From positions 1 to 14,491 of the forward strand of contig JBPYFK010000053.1 of the NCBI GenBank assembly GCA_051984675.1: a DNA stretch of 14,491 bases, read 5' to 3'. The notes beneath the pieces are model-generated. The model had not been told where the DNA came from and searched no databases. It saw only the letters and a program-made list of their open reading frames with translations. Made by a program: the position numbers and the translations under genes. This DNA is from JBPYFK01 sp051984675 (GTDB taxonomy: Bacteria > Actinomycetota > Actinomycetes > Mycobacteriales > Pseudonocardiaceae). Positions 1-8,109 of this stretch are shown here, one piece after another; the first letter of the stretch is position 1; each line of letters starts with the position of its first letter.

Positions 1-453
1 CACGACCCGAACGCGCCCACACCGAACTCACTGACCCCGACCTCGTTTGCGGTGGTCCGCAACGACTCCGGCCAGATCTTGCTGGTCCGACGAGCCGACA
101 CCGGCAACTGGGAACTCCCCGGCGGCACCGTCGAATACGGAGAGTCCGCAGTGGACGCCGTCATGCGGGAAGTAACCGAAGAAACCGGCCTCAGCATTGC
201 CGTAACCACGCTCGCCGGCGTCTACACCGACCCCGGCCACGTCATGCGCTACGCCAACGGCGAGGTGCGGCAACAATTCGCCCTTTGCTTCCACGCCACC
301 CCCATCCATGGCGAGCCCCGACCAGATGACATCGAAACGATCAACGCCGCTTGGGTGGCCGAGGACGATCTCGCGGAACTGCCCATCCACCCCAGCATGT
401 CGCTGCGACTGTTCCACGCTGTGCACCAGCCCGACCATGTCCACGTTGCGTGA
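1..453 (+). CDS. Nudix hydrolase, 3' part (5' end outside window)
   Basis: The reading frame is open from the first base and ends in TGA at 451-453, giving 150 visible residues. A complete Nudix box is seen at visible residues 42-64: G, five residues, E48, seven residues, then R56-E57-V-T-E60-E61-T-G63-L64. The pattern GX5EX7REUXEEXGU is fully met, so the metal-binding helix should be functional. The stretch before it (DPNAPTPNSL, then a beta strand ending ILLVRR) is what members of this family have near the N-terminus, so probably only about 10-20 residues are missing. A GTG at 52 could be read as a start, but it would remove conserved N-terminal sequence. Nudix enzymes hydrolyse nucleoside diphosphates linked to another moiety; the substrate cannot be told from the sequence. 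The gene converges on the P450 gene, with 36 bases between them. Confidence 0.9.
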   Translation, partial: HDPNAPTPNSLTPTSFAVVRNDSGQILLVRRADTGNWELPGGTVEYGESAVDAVMREVTEETGLSIAVTTLAGVYTDPGHVMRYANGEVRQQFALCFHATPIHGEPRPDDIETINAAWVAEDDLAELPIHPSMSLRLFHAVHQPDHVHVA

Positions 454-489
454 ATACGGGCCGCGTCAAGAGACGTAAGGGCTTGCGGA

Positions 490-1728
490 TCAAGCGAGAG
501 GGATGGCCGCGACCGGTGGGAAGCGCACAGGCAGGGCCGTCAGGGCCCGTTGGAACGGGCCAGCGTGCCAAGTCAACTGGTCAGCGGGTTGGGCCAGCCG
601 CATCTCCGGTAGACGATCGAGAAGCTGTTCCAGTGCCACCGACGCGATCAGACGCGCGAGCCGCTGTGCCGGGCAGCTGTGTGGCCCAGCGCCAAAGGCG
701 AGGTGTGCCCGATTGCCGACAGTGCAGGCGGAAGCCGACTTGGCGTCGGTGTTGGCGGCGACGAGGCTGATCACCACCGGCTGGTCCCGCACGAGCCGGA
801 CACGGGCCAGATCGACATCGCGGGTCGGATATGTCATCGCGTAGTTGGCGAGCGGGGGTTCAGTCCAGAGGACTTCATCCAGAGCATCTTCCACGGGCAG
901 TGTTCCGCCGGTGAGGTCGCCGGCGAAGCGCTCGCCGCAGAGCAGGAGCCGGAGTGCATTGGTGATCAGGTTCTGCTCGGCGGTGAGGCCGACACGGACG
1001 AAAAGACCAAGCTGGTGGCGCATCTCCTCGTCGGTGAGATGCGCCGCGTGTGCCATGAGCCAGGATGTCAGGTCCAGACCGGGACGTTCGCGCTTCAGCG
1101 ACACCAAGTCCCGCAAGTACGTGTCGAGATCCCGGTCGGCCTCCTCGGCGTTGGGTCCGTGCCAGATCTCGCGAACGTCGGCAAGAATCCGTTGCTCGTC
1201 GTCGGGCGGGCACCCGAACAGCTGGATGAGCACCCGCAGGGGTAGGAGTTCGGCATACTCGGCCCGCAGGTCGGCCTCACCTGTGGGACCGAAGTCGTTG
1301 ATGAGTGCCTGGGCGGTGTGTTCAACATGTTCGCGGAGCGCGTTGGGGTTCACGCGACCGAGGCTGTCGGTGATCGCTTCCCGCAGCCGCGCGTGCTCGT
1401 TTCCGTCGCCGAACTGGCAGTTGGGCCGGTAACCCATGATCGGCAGGACGGGACTGCTGGGCGGAACCGCTCGTTGCCAACTGCTGGGGTCCTTCGAGAA
1501 GGTGGCGGGGTTACGGAGTACCTCCAGTGCTGTGTCATAACCGATGACCAGTGTGGCGGACACGCCGGGCGCGAGTTCGACCGGCGCCACCGATCCGTGG
1601 TGACGCAGCTGCGCATAGACCCTCTGCGGCTCCTCGGTGAATTCCGGGCCATACAACGGAGTCCGACCAGCGTGTGCTGGGCATCCAGTCGACGTGGCCG
1701 CCCGACCGACGGCGGAATCGGAACTCAT
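490..1728 (-). CDS. cvnE: Conservon cytochrome P450, CYP157-like, lacking the ExxR arginine
   Basis: This 412-residue P450 has a recognisable but altered core. The heme-binding loop is FGAGPHSCPA at residues 345-354, with C352 as the predicted heme thiolate ligand; the glycine usual two places after the cysteine is absent (P353-A354). The K-helix, normally ExxR, reads E285-V-L-W288, so the near-invariant arginine is tryptophan (codon at 865-867). The I-helix, normally (A/G)GxxT, reads VGLTAEQ around residues 246-252. Loss of the ExxR arginine is known for the CYP157 family, whose members sit in Streptomyces conservons; family assignment here rests on that motif and context. The start overlaps the cvnD stop by 4 bases (ATGA, 1725-1728), with a strong AGGAGGG at 1732-1738. 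No signal peptide is visible, so it is probably soluble. Its substrate and redox partner are unknown. Confidence 0.92.
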   Translation of the reverse strand: MSSDSAVGRAATSTGCPAHAGRTPLYGPEFTEEPQRVYAQLRHHGSVAPVELAPGVSATLVIGYDTALEVLRNPATFSKDPSSWQRAVPPSSPVLPIMGYRPNCQFGDGNEHARLREAITDSLGRVNPNALREHVEHTAQALINDFGPTGEADLRAEYAELLPLRVLIQLFGCPPDDEQRILADVREIWHGPNAEEADRDLDTYLRDLVSLKRERPGLDLTSWLMAHAAHLTDEEMRHQLGLFVRVGLTAEQNLITNALRLLLCGERFAGDLTGGTLPVEDALDEVLWTEPPLANYAMTYPTRDVDLARVRLVRDQPVVISLVAANTDAKSASACTVGNRAHLAFGAGPHSCPAQRLARLIASVALEQLLDRLPEMRLAQPADQLTWHAGPFQRALTALPVRFPPVAAIPLA

Positions 1729-2321
1729 ACGCCCTCCTGAGCAGTAACGAGAAGGTATTCGACAAGAGCGATCAGGGCACCTGCCGACGATGTCGGCTCG
1801 CGGGCATCGCAGGTCATCAAGGGGGTGGCGGGCAGCAGGTCCAGAGCTTCACGGAGGTCCGCTTCCGCGATCTTCGGAGCGTTGTCGAAGGCATTGACCA
1901 CCACCGCGTAGCCGAGCCCTTCTTCTTCCAGCAGGTCGATGACGTCGAAGGAGCACTCCAGGCGACGGCTGTCGACGAGCACCAGCGCACCGAGGGCGCC
2001 ACGTGCCAGGTCCTTCCACAAAGGCATGAAGCGCTGCTGACCGGGTACACCGAACAGGTACAACACCATGTCGTCGCTGAGCGTGAGCCGGCCGAAATCC
2101 ATCGCGACCGTGGTGGTGTTCTTGCTGTCGGTCTCCCCCAGATCGTCGATGCCGATGCTGGCTCGAGTCATGACTTCTTCGGTGTGCAGCGGCCGAATCT
2201 CGGACAACGTGCGGACCAGGGTGGTCTTGCCCACCGCGAATGATCCGACGATCAGGATCTTGACCACGGTACTGACGGAATCGCGTACGTACACGTCGTC
2301 ACAGTCGGGTGCGAAGTCCAT
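1725..2321 (-). CDS. cvnD: Conservon GTP-binding protein (MglA/Ras-like)
   Basis: A small GTPase of 198 residues. The P-loop is G26-SFAVGKT33. A switch I threonine is probably in the TTT at 69-71. The switch II/G3 element is FGVPGQQRF at 90-98, where the usual DxxG aspartate is replaced by glycine but the P-G-Q of MglA-like proteins is kept. The base-specifying element is N143-A-F-D146. Conservon D proteins are the nucleotide switch of the complex, thought to be governed by the roadblock protein B and the kinase-like A protein. The ATG at 2321 lies 23 bases inside the end of cvnC, so translation is probably coupled; a modest AGGA precedes it. The stop overlaps the cvnE start. Whether it hydrolyses GTP or ATP cannot be judged from sequence. 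Confidence 0.93.
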   Translation of the reverse strand: MDFAPDCDDVYVRDSVSTVVKILIVGSFAVGKTTLVRTLSEIRPLHTEEVMTRASIGIDDLGETDSKNTTTVAMDFGRLTLSDDMVLYLFGVPGQQRFMPLWKDLARGALGALVLVDSRRLECSFDVIDLLEEEGLGYAVVVNAFDNAPKIAEADLREALDLLPATPLMTCDAREPTSSAGALIALVEYLLVTAQEGV

Positions 2322-2661
2322 CGAGGAGATCCTGAAGCAGCTGGGCGCTGGGGCGTGAGGTGTCTTGTTGGGGCTTTCGGATGGCGAGGTGTCCGCTGTC
2401 GATGAGATCAGCGATCAGAACCCTGGTGACAGTCATGGGCAGCGCCAGGTGTCCGGCGATCTCGGCCACCGACAGTGCACCGCCCTGGCACAGCCGCATG
2501 ATGCGCCGCTTCTCCGGATTCAGGCCGGTCGGGGGATCCCCGGTGGCGCCGGTCGGGACAACGAGCGTGACGACATCCAGTGTGTTGCGAGTCGGGTGTG
2601 CGCGCCCACCGGTGATGACGTGCGGGCGCACCAACGCCGTTTCTCGCCGCTGGGGGCTCAT
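2299..2661 (-). CDS. cvnC: Conservon DUF742 protein
   Basis: This 120-residue protein has the DUF742 signature: an N-terminal VRPHVITGGR at 11-20, then a winged-helix-like region at about 47-95 with E50, the RLC at 56-58, SVAEIAGHLALP at 64-75 and VTRVLIADL at 78-86. In conservons this protein sits between the roadblock protein and the GTPase and is thought to bridge or modulate them; despite the helix-turn-helix look, DNA binding has not been shown as a general rule and I do not assume it. The ATG overlaps the cvnB stop by 4 bases (2658-2661). The Shine-Dalgarno match is weak, which fits translational coupling. The length is ordinary for the family. Confidence 0.93.
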   Translation of the reverse strand: MSPQRRETALVRPHVITGGRAHPTRNTLDVVTLVVPTGATGDPPTGLNPEKRRIMRLCQGGALSVAEIAGHLALPMTVTRVLIADLIDSGHLAIRKPQQDTSRPSAQLLQDLLDGLRTRL

Positions 2662-3074
2662 GGCTGGCTACCGGAGTCCTGCCGTGCCAGGGTTGTCAGG
2701 TGGGTGCCCAGGCGCTGGACCAGTTGCTGCAGCCGGAAGGAGACCGCCTCCAGGTCGACGTTCTCGGTCGTGGAGACCGCAAGGTAGGCACCCTCACCGG
2801 CGGCGACGAGGAAGACATAACCGTCGACGAACTCGTTCACGGTCTGCCGCCACTCGGTGCCCGACGGACCGCAGAATTCGGCGCTGCCACGGGCCAGAGC
2901 CTGTAGTCCGGACATTCCGGCGGCGTGCCGTTCGGCATCGTCTCGGCTGATCTCCCGGGAATGTGCTTTGAGCAACCCATCCGCCGAAAGCAGGATGGCA
3001 TGCCGCGTTTCCGGCATGTCCAGCGCGTCGTCGAGCATCCAACCAAGCTTGTTGTTCGCGAGCTCAGCGGTCAT
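2658..3074 (-). CDS. cvnB: Conservon roadblock/LC7 domain protein
   Basis: The product is 138 residues from the ATG at 3074. A longer open frame reaches 3140, but its extra 22 residues are basic and unlike the family, and the ATG at 3074 overlaps the cvnA stop in an ATGA (3071-3074), so I take the shorter start. The roadblock/LC7 fold spans about residues 5-125: an N-terminal helix (LGWMLDDAL), the strand HAILLSADGLL at 25-35, the helix with MSGLQALARGSAEF at 54-67, then the strands GYVFLVAAGEGAYLAV at 85-100 and the helix at 109-123. In bacteria, roadblock proteins such as MglB regulate a partner small GTPase; the partner here should be the product encoded at 1725-2321. Confidence 0.93.
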   Translation of the reverse strand: MTAELANNKLGWMLDDALDMPETRHAILLSADGLLKAHSREISRDDAERHAAGMSGLQALARGSAEFCGPSGTEWRQTVNEFVDGYVFLVAAGEGAYLAVSTTENVDLEAVSFRLQQLVQRLGTHLTTLARQDSGSQP

Positions 3075-4357
3075 ATCTGATGAGTCCCTTCCGTGTCGGT
3101 CGGGGTGGTACCGCGGCCGGTTCGGGTGCCGCGCTGCCACGCGCCCAGACCAGCCGCAGTTTGCCTGGCTGGACGGCCCGACAGTGGTTGGGCCGCATGA
3201 GACGGTTGCGCGGACGACGACGCTTCGGCAACGGGTTCGCGACGGCGGCGCTTGGGAAGCCCGGTGGACGTCGTTTCCTTCGGGGGTGATGGTTCGTCGT
3301 TCTGGGACGGGCTGGACGCACTGATCGAGGTAGTCGGTGAGGCGTCCGAGTGCTCGATGTGGGTGAGTAGCTTGGTGGGCAGGAACACGACCGCGCGTGC
3401 TCCCCCGTAGGGGGAGGTGGTGTCAACCGACACGCTGAAGCCATAGCGGGCTGCGAGAACCCCGATCACTGCGAAACCAACCTGCGGGGGGTCGCCCAGC
3501 GCAGTGATGTCCACAGACCGGCGCCCTGCGGATAGCACCTGCATCGCCCGCTCTCGCGCATCAGCGTCCATCCCGACGCCGGCGTCGTCGACCATGATGG
3601 CCATGCCATGATGCGCCGCCTGAAAGTTGACCTCGATGACGGTGGTCGGCGCGGAGTAGCGTGCGGCGTTGTCGAGCAGCTCGGCCACGGTGAGCACCAC
3701 GGGTTCCACGGCCCAACTGACGACGGCGGTATCGACCTGCGCGTGGACCTGGACCCGCAGGTAGTTGCGGATCCGGGACGTCGCCCCGCGCACAACATCC
3801 GTCAGGGTCGCCGCGGAACGCTGCCGGCCAGCCCAAGAGCCGCACAACACCGCGATCGCCTGGGCTCGCCGGCTCAGTTGCGCGTTCGCGTGGTCGATCT
3901 CCAGAAGACCCTCGAGGACCTCGGGATTGTCGTGCTCGGCCTGCATGGTGCTGATGGCCAGCTGCTGCTCGTTGGCCAGGCTTTGCACGGTCTTCATCAC
4001 AGTTCTCAATGCGGCCTGCGCCGACTTGTCGGCGCGAGCGAGTGCTTTGTCCCCAGCCTCGCTGAACATGGCGAGCACCTGTTCGAGATCGTGGCCGAAC
4101 TTCGTGCCGGCCAGGTGCTCGCGCCCTAGACCAGGTACCTGGGCGGGCGGATGGTAGATCGGTTCCGCCAGCGACGGTAGCCGGGTGGCGACGAGATGGC
4201 GAACCTCCTCGTCACGGTCGTGCACGAGACCTTCCCACTCCCGGTTCCGCCGGCGTAGCCGTGCTGTGATCCATCGTTGGCGGATCAACAGCACGCCGAG
4301 GACCACGACGCCCGCCGCCAAACACCATGACGCCACCGTTGGCATGAGCTGTTCCAT
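3071..4357 (-). CDS. cvnA: Conservon sensor-kinase-like membrane protein
   Basis: Read from the ATG at 4357 this is 428 residues; a GTG one codon earlier is possible, but GGAGAGG is better spaced for the ATG. A single membrane helix lies at about residues 8-25, followed by a basic charged stretch, so most of the protein should be cytoplasmic. A helical region (about 90-175) holds a candidate phosphoacceptor or relic histidine in EIDHANAQLSRRA. The HATPase_c domain spans about 185-330 with N-box ELLDNAARYS, G1 box DDAGVGMD and G2 region VGFAVIGVLAARYG ending in SPYGGARAVVFLP. A low-complexity Ser/Pro/Thr tail carries GLPKRRRRE and GAWQRGT, two short motifs often kept in conservon A proteins. 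It begins the cvn genes 27 bases after the c-di-GMP gene stop. The signal sensed and kinase activity are unknown. Confidence 0.93.
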   Translation of the reverse strand: MEQLMPTVASWCLAAGVVVLGVLLIRQRWITARLRRRNREWEGLVHDRDEEVRHLVATRLPSLAEPIYHPPAQVPGLGREHLAGTKFGHDLEQVLAMFSEAGDKALARADKSAQAALRTVMKTVQSLANEQQLAISTMQAEHDNPEVLEGLLEIDHANAQLSRRAQAIAVLCGSWAGRQRSAATLTDVVRGATSRIRNYLRVQVHAQVDTAVVSWAVEPVVLTVAELLDNAARYSAPTTVIEVNFQAAHHGMAIMVDDAGVGMDADARERAMQVLSAGRRSVDITALGDPPQVGFAVIGVLAARYGFSVSVDTTSPYGGARAVVFLPTKLLTHIEHSDASPTTSISASSPSQNDEPSPPKETTSTGLPKRRRREPVAEASSSAQPSHAAQPLSGRPARQTAAGLGAWQRGTRTGRGTTPTDTEGTHQI

Positions 4358-4384
4358 CACATCCTCTCCGGGACAAGTCGGCGG

Positions 4385-7300
4385 TCAGGCATCGTGACTT
4401 CCCTGTGGGCGGGGTTCGGGAACCGCTAGGCGGCCGGTCTCAAGCACCGCACGCAGTTGCTCCGGCGGCATCGGCTTTGCGAACAACGTTCCTTGGTAGC
4501 CGTCCACGCCCAGTCCGTGTAGTGCTTCGAACTGTGCCGCGGTCTCGACGCCTTCGGCAATGCACCTGCGCCCCATGGCGTGCGCCATGTCGACGGCTGC
4601 CCGGGCAATGGCCAGGTCCGACGAGCTGCTGGCCACGTCGGAGACGAGCTGGGGGTCGGTCTTGATGATCTGGGTGGGAAGGTGCTTGAGTCGGGCGAGC
4701 GACGAGTAGCCGGTGCCGAAGTCATCGATGGCAAACCGCACACCCCGCTCCGCAAGCACGTGCATCGCGGTACGGGCCTGTGCCGACAGCTCGAACGCGG
4801 ACGTTTCGACGAGTTCCAGGACGATGCGGTAGGGGTCAATGCCGGACTCCCCGGCGATGTCACCGATCTCGTCGACAAAGTCCGGACCATCCGGCATCAG
4901 GCCGCCGAGGTTGACGTTGATCGCCACGCGTGGGCCGGCCGGTTCGCGCCACTGAGCGGCTTCTCGCAGTGCCGCGCCCAGCACCCAGCGGTCGAGCTCG
5001 CCAAGTAGGTCGCTTTGTTCTGCGATCGGCAGGAACTCCCCCGGTGGGAGCAGACCCCGGTCCGGGTGGGGCCACCGCACAAGCGCTTCGACGGCGACGA
5101 CGGTTCCGTCCTGGTCGACCATCGGCTGGTAATGCAGGGTCAAGCCGTCGTTGTGCAGCGCTGCGCGGAGTTGACCTTCCACGTGCAGCTGCCGGTCGGC
5201 GGAGGTCATCAGGGCGGGACCGGCGAGCGAGACGTGTCCCGGGCCACGGCGTTTCGCTTGGGACAGCGCAGCGTCGGCGAATCGCAGCAGGTCGTCGACG
5301 TTCGAACCAGCCGGTGTCGACACCGCCGCACCGACCGAGGCCGAGACGCGGACAAGCTGCCCGTGCAAGGGCAGGGACGTGCGAAGCAGCGACGACACCG
5401 TGATGGCCAGAGAGTCAATCCCGCCGCTGATGCTGTCGACATCCAGGCAGCTGATCAGAAATTCGTCGCCGGGAAGCCGCGCCGGGGTGCATCCGCGCGG
5501 CAGCCCACCCTCCAGACGCCTGGCCAGCGCGACGAGCAGCTCATCCCCAGCTTCGTGTCCCAACGAATCATTGATCCGTTTAAAGTTGTCGATGTCGCAG
5601 AACAGGACGGCCACCCGTGCCGGCTGAGCAGCGTTGAGCGCCGCGCGAAGCAGTTGCTTCGCAGCCGCGCGGTTCGGAAGGCCCGTGAGGCTGTCGTGGG
5701 TAGCTTGGTGACGCAGCATTTCCGCCACCTGGTGTCGCTGCGTGATGTCCTGGAACACCACTATCCAGAACTGCGAACGATCGTCCTGTATGGACAACGT
5801 GCTATGCAGTTCGCAGTGCACCGGTTGCCCATCGGACCTGACCAGCAACCGCTGGGAAACGGATTGGCCGGCAAGACCCGTCACCGCCGAGTTCGGCTGC
5901 CCGACCCGCCAGGTGTCCGCGGAATCTTGCGGATGCGCCAAGTCCTCAGTGGACATTTCTCGTAGGTCATCCAGGGGGTAGCCGAGTAGGGTGCACAATG
6001 CATGATTGGCGTGTACCAAACGTTCCGACTCGTCGAAGATACCAATACCCGCGGGAGCAAGCGAGAACAGGTGGACAAGTCGCTGGGCGTCCTCTGAGTG
6101 AGCCTGAGCGCTGTTGTGCGCTGCCACATGATTGGCGGGCGTTTCCGTTTCCGACTGCTGCGACGCCGCATCGGAATCTTGATTCAACTCCTTGTCTGTC
6201 GCCGACCCGGTACGGCGTTCGCCGCGCAAGACCTCAACGTGGTCGGTACCGGGTCGGGAGAGCACCCAGCCGTTGCCGGCCAACGATTTCGCGAACCGCT
6301 TCAGCGGCGCGAGCCGGCGTGATGCCTCACCGTAGCTGGTCGTGCTCGCGGGTGCGCACAACAGCGTGGCCAACGACAGGCTGACCAGGAGCCCACCGGC
6401 CTCGTGCCGCATGTCGAGCACCCTTTTCCCCAGGGAAAACAGATCCTCCGGATGGGCCACGAACAGGAAGTCGTCCCCGCCGGGGTGCGCGAGCCGCACG
6501 GACGTCAACGAGGTCGCCGCATCGGTGAGGCATCGGCCGACGCTGCGGATTAGGTCATCGCCCGCCGCGAAGCCGCCCATGTCGTTGACGGTTTTGAAGG
6601 CGTTGATGTCCAGCCAATTCAGAGTGAACTCTTCGCCACGGTCGATGCGACGGCCCACTTCTGGAGCGAGGCTGTCGCTGCCGGGCAGCCTGGTCAACGG
6701 GTTCAGTGCGGCCGCTTCCTCGACTTTGAGTTCGGCCATTCCCCGGATGAGAGCGCCCGCCGGCACCACTCCCAGGCAACGACCCGCCTCGTCCACGACC
6801 ACGGCGTCGTCGTGGAACTGATCCAAGCCGGACTGGGCGACCAGGTCCAACGCTTCCACTGCCGTCGTCGCCGTGGTCACCAACTGAGGCTTGTCACCAA
6901 GCCGTGAAGCTGGTTTGTCGGCATACAGAGCGTGCCCGTAGGGGCCGGTTACCGCCAGCAGGAACCGATTGCGGTTCACCGACAGCTGCGGTCGGCCATC
7001 GGTGTCGACGAGCACCACACTGCTGATCTCGGGGTGAGCGACCAGCGTCTCGCGGACCAGTTCGGCGTTGACCTCGGTGGACAGCGCCGTCGCGGGGGAC
7101 ATGAACTCGGCTACGCGTGGCCCGGCAGCCGCGGATTCCACGGCCGGTACGGACGGATCGTGGACGACCGTCCGCGGATGGGTCACGGCGACGCTCACGG
7201 GTGGCCGCCGATCAGGCGGAGCGAGCAGGTCACCCTGGACCAGCGGCACCGGATGGTCGCGGAGCAGCGTCAACTGATGTTCGTTGTCCACCCCGTCCAC

Positions 7301-7879
7301 CAGCAGTGCGACGCCGGTGGACTCGCACACGTGGCGTGCCGCGTCCAGGACAGCGAGGTACTTCCGCTCCCGGCACCGATCCAGCAGGCGACGGTCCAAT
7401 TTGACCATGTCCGGCCGCAGCTCGGCCACGAGTTCTACCGCTACCGCGCCCGCTCCGACGTGGTCCAACGCGACGCGAAAACCACAGTCCCGCAGGTACG
7501 CGATACCGGTCGGCAGATCGTCAAGGACGTCAACGACCGGAGGACCGATCTCGATGGTGACCTCGTGCTCACGACGCCCGACCTGGCGTAGCGCATCGCG
7601 CAAGACCTCAATGGTCGCAGGATCGCGCACCACGGTGCTTGCCAAGAGGTTGACATGCAGTGGCAGCGAGATCCCGTGCTCAGCGAAGCTCCGCACCGCG
7701 CGCACAGCAAGATGCTTTTCGAGCTCCGTGGTCCCGCCCTGACGCTCTGCCACGCGGTAGAGCTCTTCGGGATCTGTACCCGACGGACGTACCAGCGCCT
7801 CGACCGCGACAATTCCACCAATACGGACATTGACCAGCGGCTGGAACGCGAAGAGCACCTCGTCAAACGGCACGGACAC
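4385..7879 (-). CDS. Dual-module c-di-GMP protein: EAL-CBS-GGDEF-PAS-GGDEF-EAL
   Basis: A 1164-residue soluble protein with no membrane helix. Domain order: EAL 1 (1-222), CBS pair (254-382), GGDEF 1 (390-545), acidic/Gln-Ser linker (555-597), PAS (598-717), GGDEF 2 (724-886), EAL 2 (896-1146). EAL 1 keeps E27-A-L, N77, K160 and Q215 but has D139-H140 for the metal-binding DD pair and D195 for the glutamate of the EGV motif, so catalysis is doubtful. GGDEF 1 reads GGDDF at 467-471. GGDEF 2 reads PGDEF at 803-807. Neither has an RxxD inhibitory site at the usual place. EAL 2 has the full set (E931, N988, E1022, D1052-D1053, K1073, E1109, Q1129) and should be an active c-di-GMP phosphodiesterase. 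The start is the GTG at 7879, the only candidate after the in-frame stop at 7922-7924, though its Shine-Dalgarno is weak. It is probably co-transcribed with the conservon. Confidence 0.93.
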   Translation of the reverse strand: MSVPFDEVLFAFQPLVNVRIGGIVAVEALVRPSGTDPEELYRVAERQGGTTELEKHLAVRAVRSFAEHGISLPLHVNLLASTVVRDPATIEVLRDALRQVGRREHEVTIEIGPPVVDVLDDLPTGIAYLRDCGFRVALDHVGAGAVAVELVAELRPDMVKLDRRLLDRCRERKYLAVLDAARHVCESTGVALLVDGVDNEHQLTLLRDHPVPLVQGDLLAPPDRRPPVSVAVTHPRTVVHDPSVPAVESAAAGPRVAEFMSPATALSTEVNAELVRETLVAHPEISSVVLVDTDGRPQLSVNRNRFLLAVTGPYGHALYADKPASRLGDKPQLVTTATTAVEALDLVAQSGLDQFHDDAVVVDEAGRCLGVVPAGALIRGMAELKVEEAAALNPLTRLPGSDSLAPEVGRRIDRGEEFTLNWLDINAFKTVNDMGGFAAGDDLIRSVGRCLTDAATSLTSVRLAHPGGDDFLFVAHPEDLFSLGKRVLDMRHEAGGLLVSLSLATLLCAPASTTSYGEASRRLAPLKRFAKSLAGNGWVLSRPGTDHVEVLRGERRTGSATDKELNQDSDAASQQSETETPANHVAAHNSAQAHSEDAQRLVHLFSLAPAGIGIFDESERLVHANHALCTLLGYPLDDLREMSTEDLAHPQDSADTWRVGQPNSAVTGLAGQSVSQRLLVRSDGQPVHCELHSTLSIQDDRSQFWIVVFQDITQRHQVAEMLRHQATHDSLTGLPNRAAAKQLLRAALNAAQPARVAVLFCDIDNFKRINDSLGHEAGDELLVALARRLEGGLPRGCTPARLPGDEFLISCLDVDSISGGIDSLAITVSSLLRTSLPLHGQLVRVSASVGAAVSTPAGSNVDDLLRFADAALSQAKRRGPGHVSLAGPALMTSADRQLHVEGQLRAALHNDGLTLHYQPMVDQDGTVVAVEALVRWPHPDRGLLPPGEFLPIAEQSDLLGELDRWVLGAALREAAQWREPAGPRVAINVNLGGLMPDGPDFVDEIGDIAGESGIDPYRIVLELVETSAFELSAQARTAMHVLAERGVRFAIDDFGTGYSSLARLKHLPTQIIKTDPQLVSDVASSSSDLAIARAAVDMAHAMGRRCIAEGVETAAQFEALHGLGVDGYQGTLFAKPMPPEQLRAVLETGRLAVPEPRPQGSHDA

Positions 7880-7959
7880 GTACGAATGCTGCCTGAGACA
7901 GCTTGATCCCTTCGAGTGATGTCATTGAGTGTTCACCCATTGATCAGATCGCTGGGCGG

Positions 7960-8109
7960 GGCGACACCGAGAGGCGTCGCCGCGACCTCTGGCTGCCCAG
8001 CCACGATCATCCGCATCACCGCTGCGGGGCGCGCAAACCGACGTCGTCCATCGGCGCGTACATGCCACCGAGACGCGCCAGAGGCGCGAATCCGTGGCAA
8101 ACACTTGCC
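7960..8109. repeat. Cluster of three perfect inverted repeats upstream of the c-di-GMP gene
   Basis: Three short perfect palindromic elements are seen: GGCGAC (7960-7965) with GTCGCC (7976-7981); CGCGCC (8074-8079) with GGCGCG (8083-8088), loop AGA; and GGCAA (8096-8100) with TTGCC (8105-8109), loop ACAC. They lie between the possible leftward promoter and the GTG start at 7879. They could be operators or leader-RNA stems. In GC-rich DNA 5-6 bp arms arise by chance, so the function is open. Confidence 0.35.

Noticed and set aside
454..495. Possible terminator between the converging Nudix and P450 genes
   Set aside because: Only 4-5 bp stems exist (for example GCTTG/CAAGC at 481-495, overlapping the P450 stop), too weak to call.
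351..1740. Several plus-strand open frames opposite the P450 gene
   Set aside because: They are antisense shadows in GC-rich DNA; their translations are rich in Arg/Ser/Gly, show no family resemblance, and the minus-strand P450 explains the region fully.
5015..5965. A 316-codon plus-strand frame
   Set aside because: It lies entirely opposite the conserved GGDEF/EAL coding sequence and has no recognisable domain.
7922..8104. 60-codon leftward frame in the leader of the c-di-GMP gene
   Set aside because: No clear ribosome site, no family resemblance, composition like random GC-rich sequence. A leader peptide cannot be excluded but is not supported.
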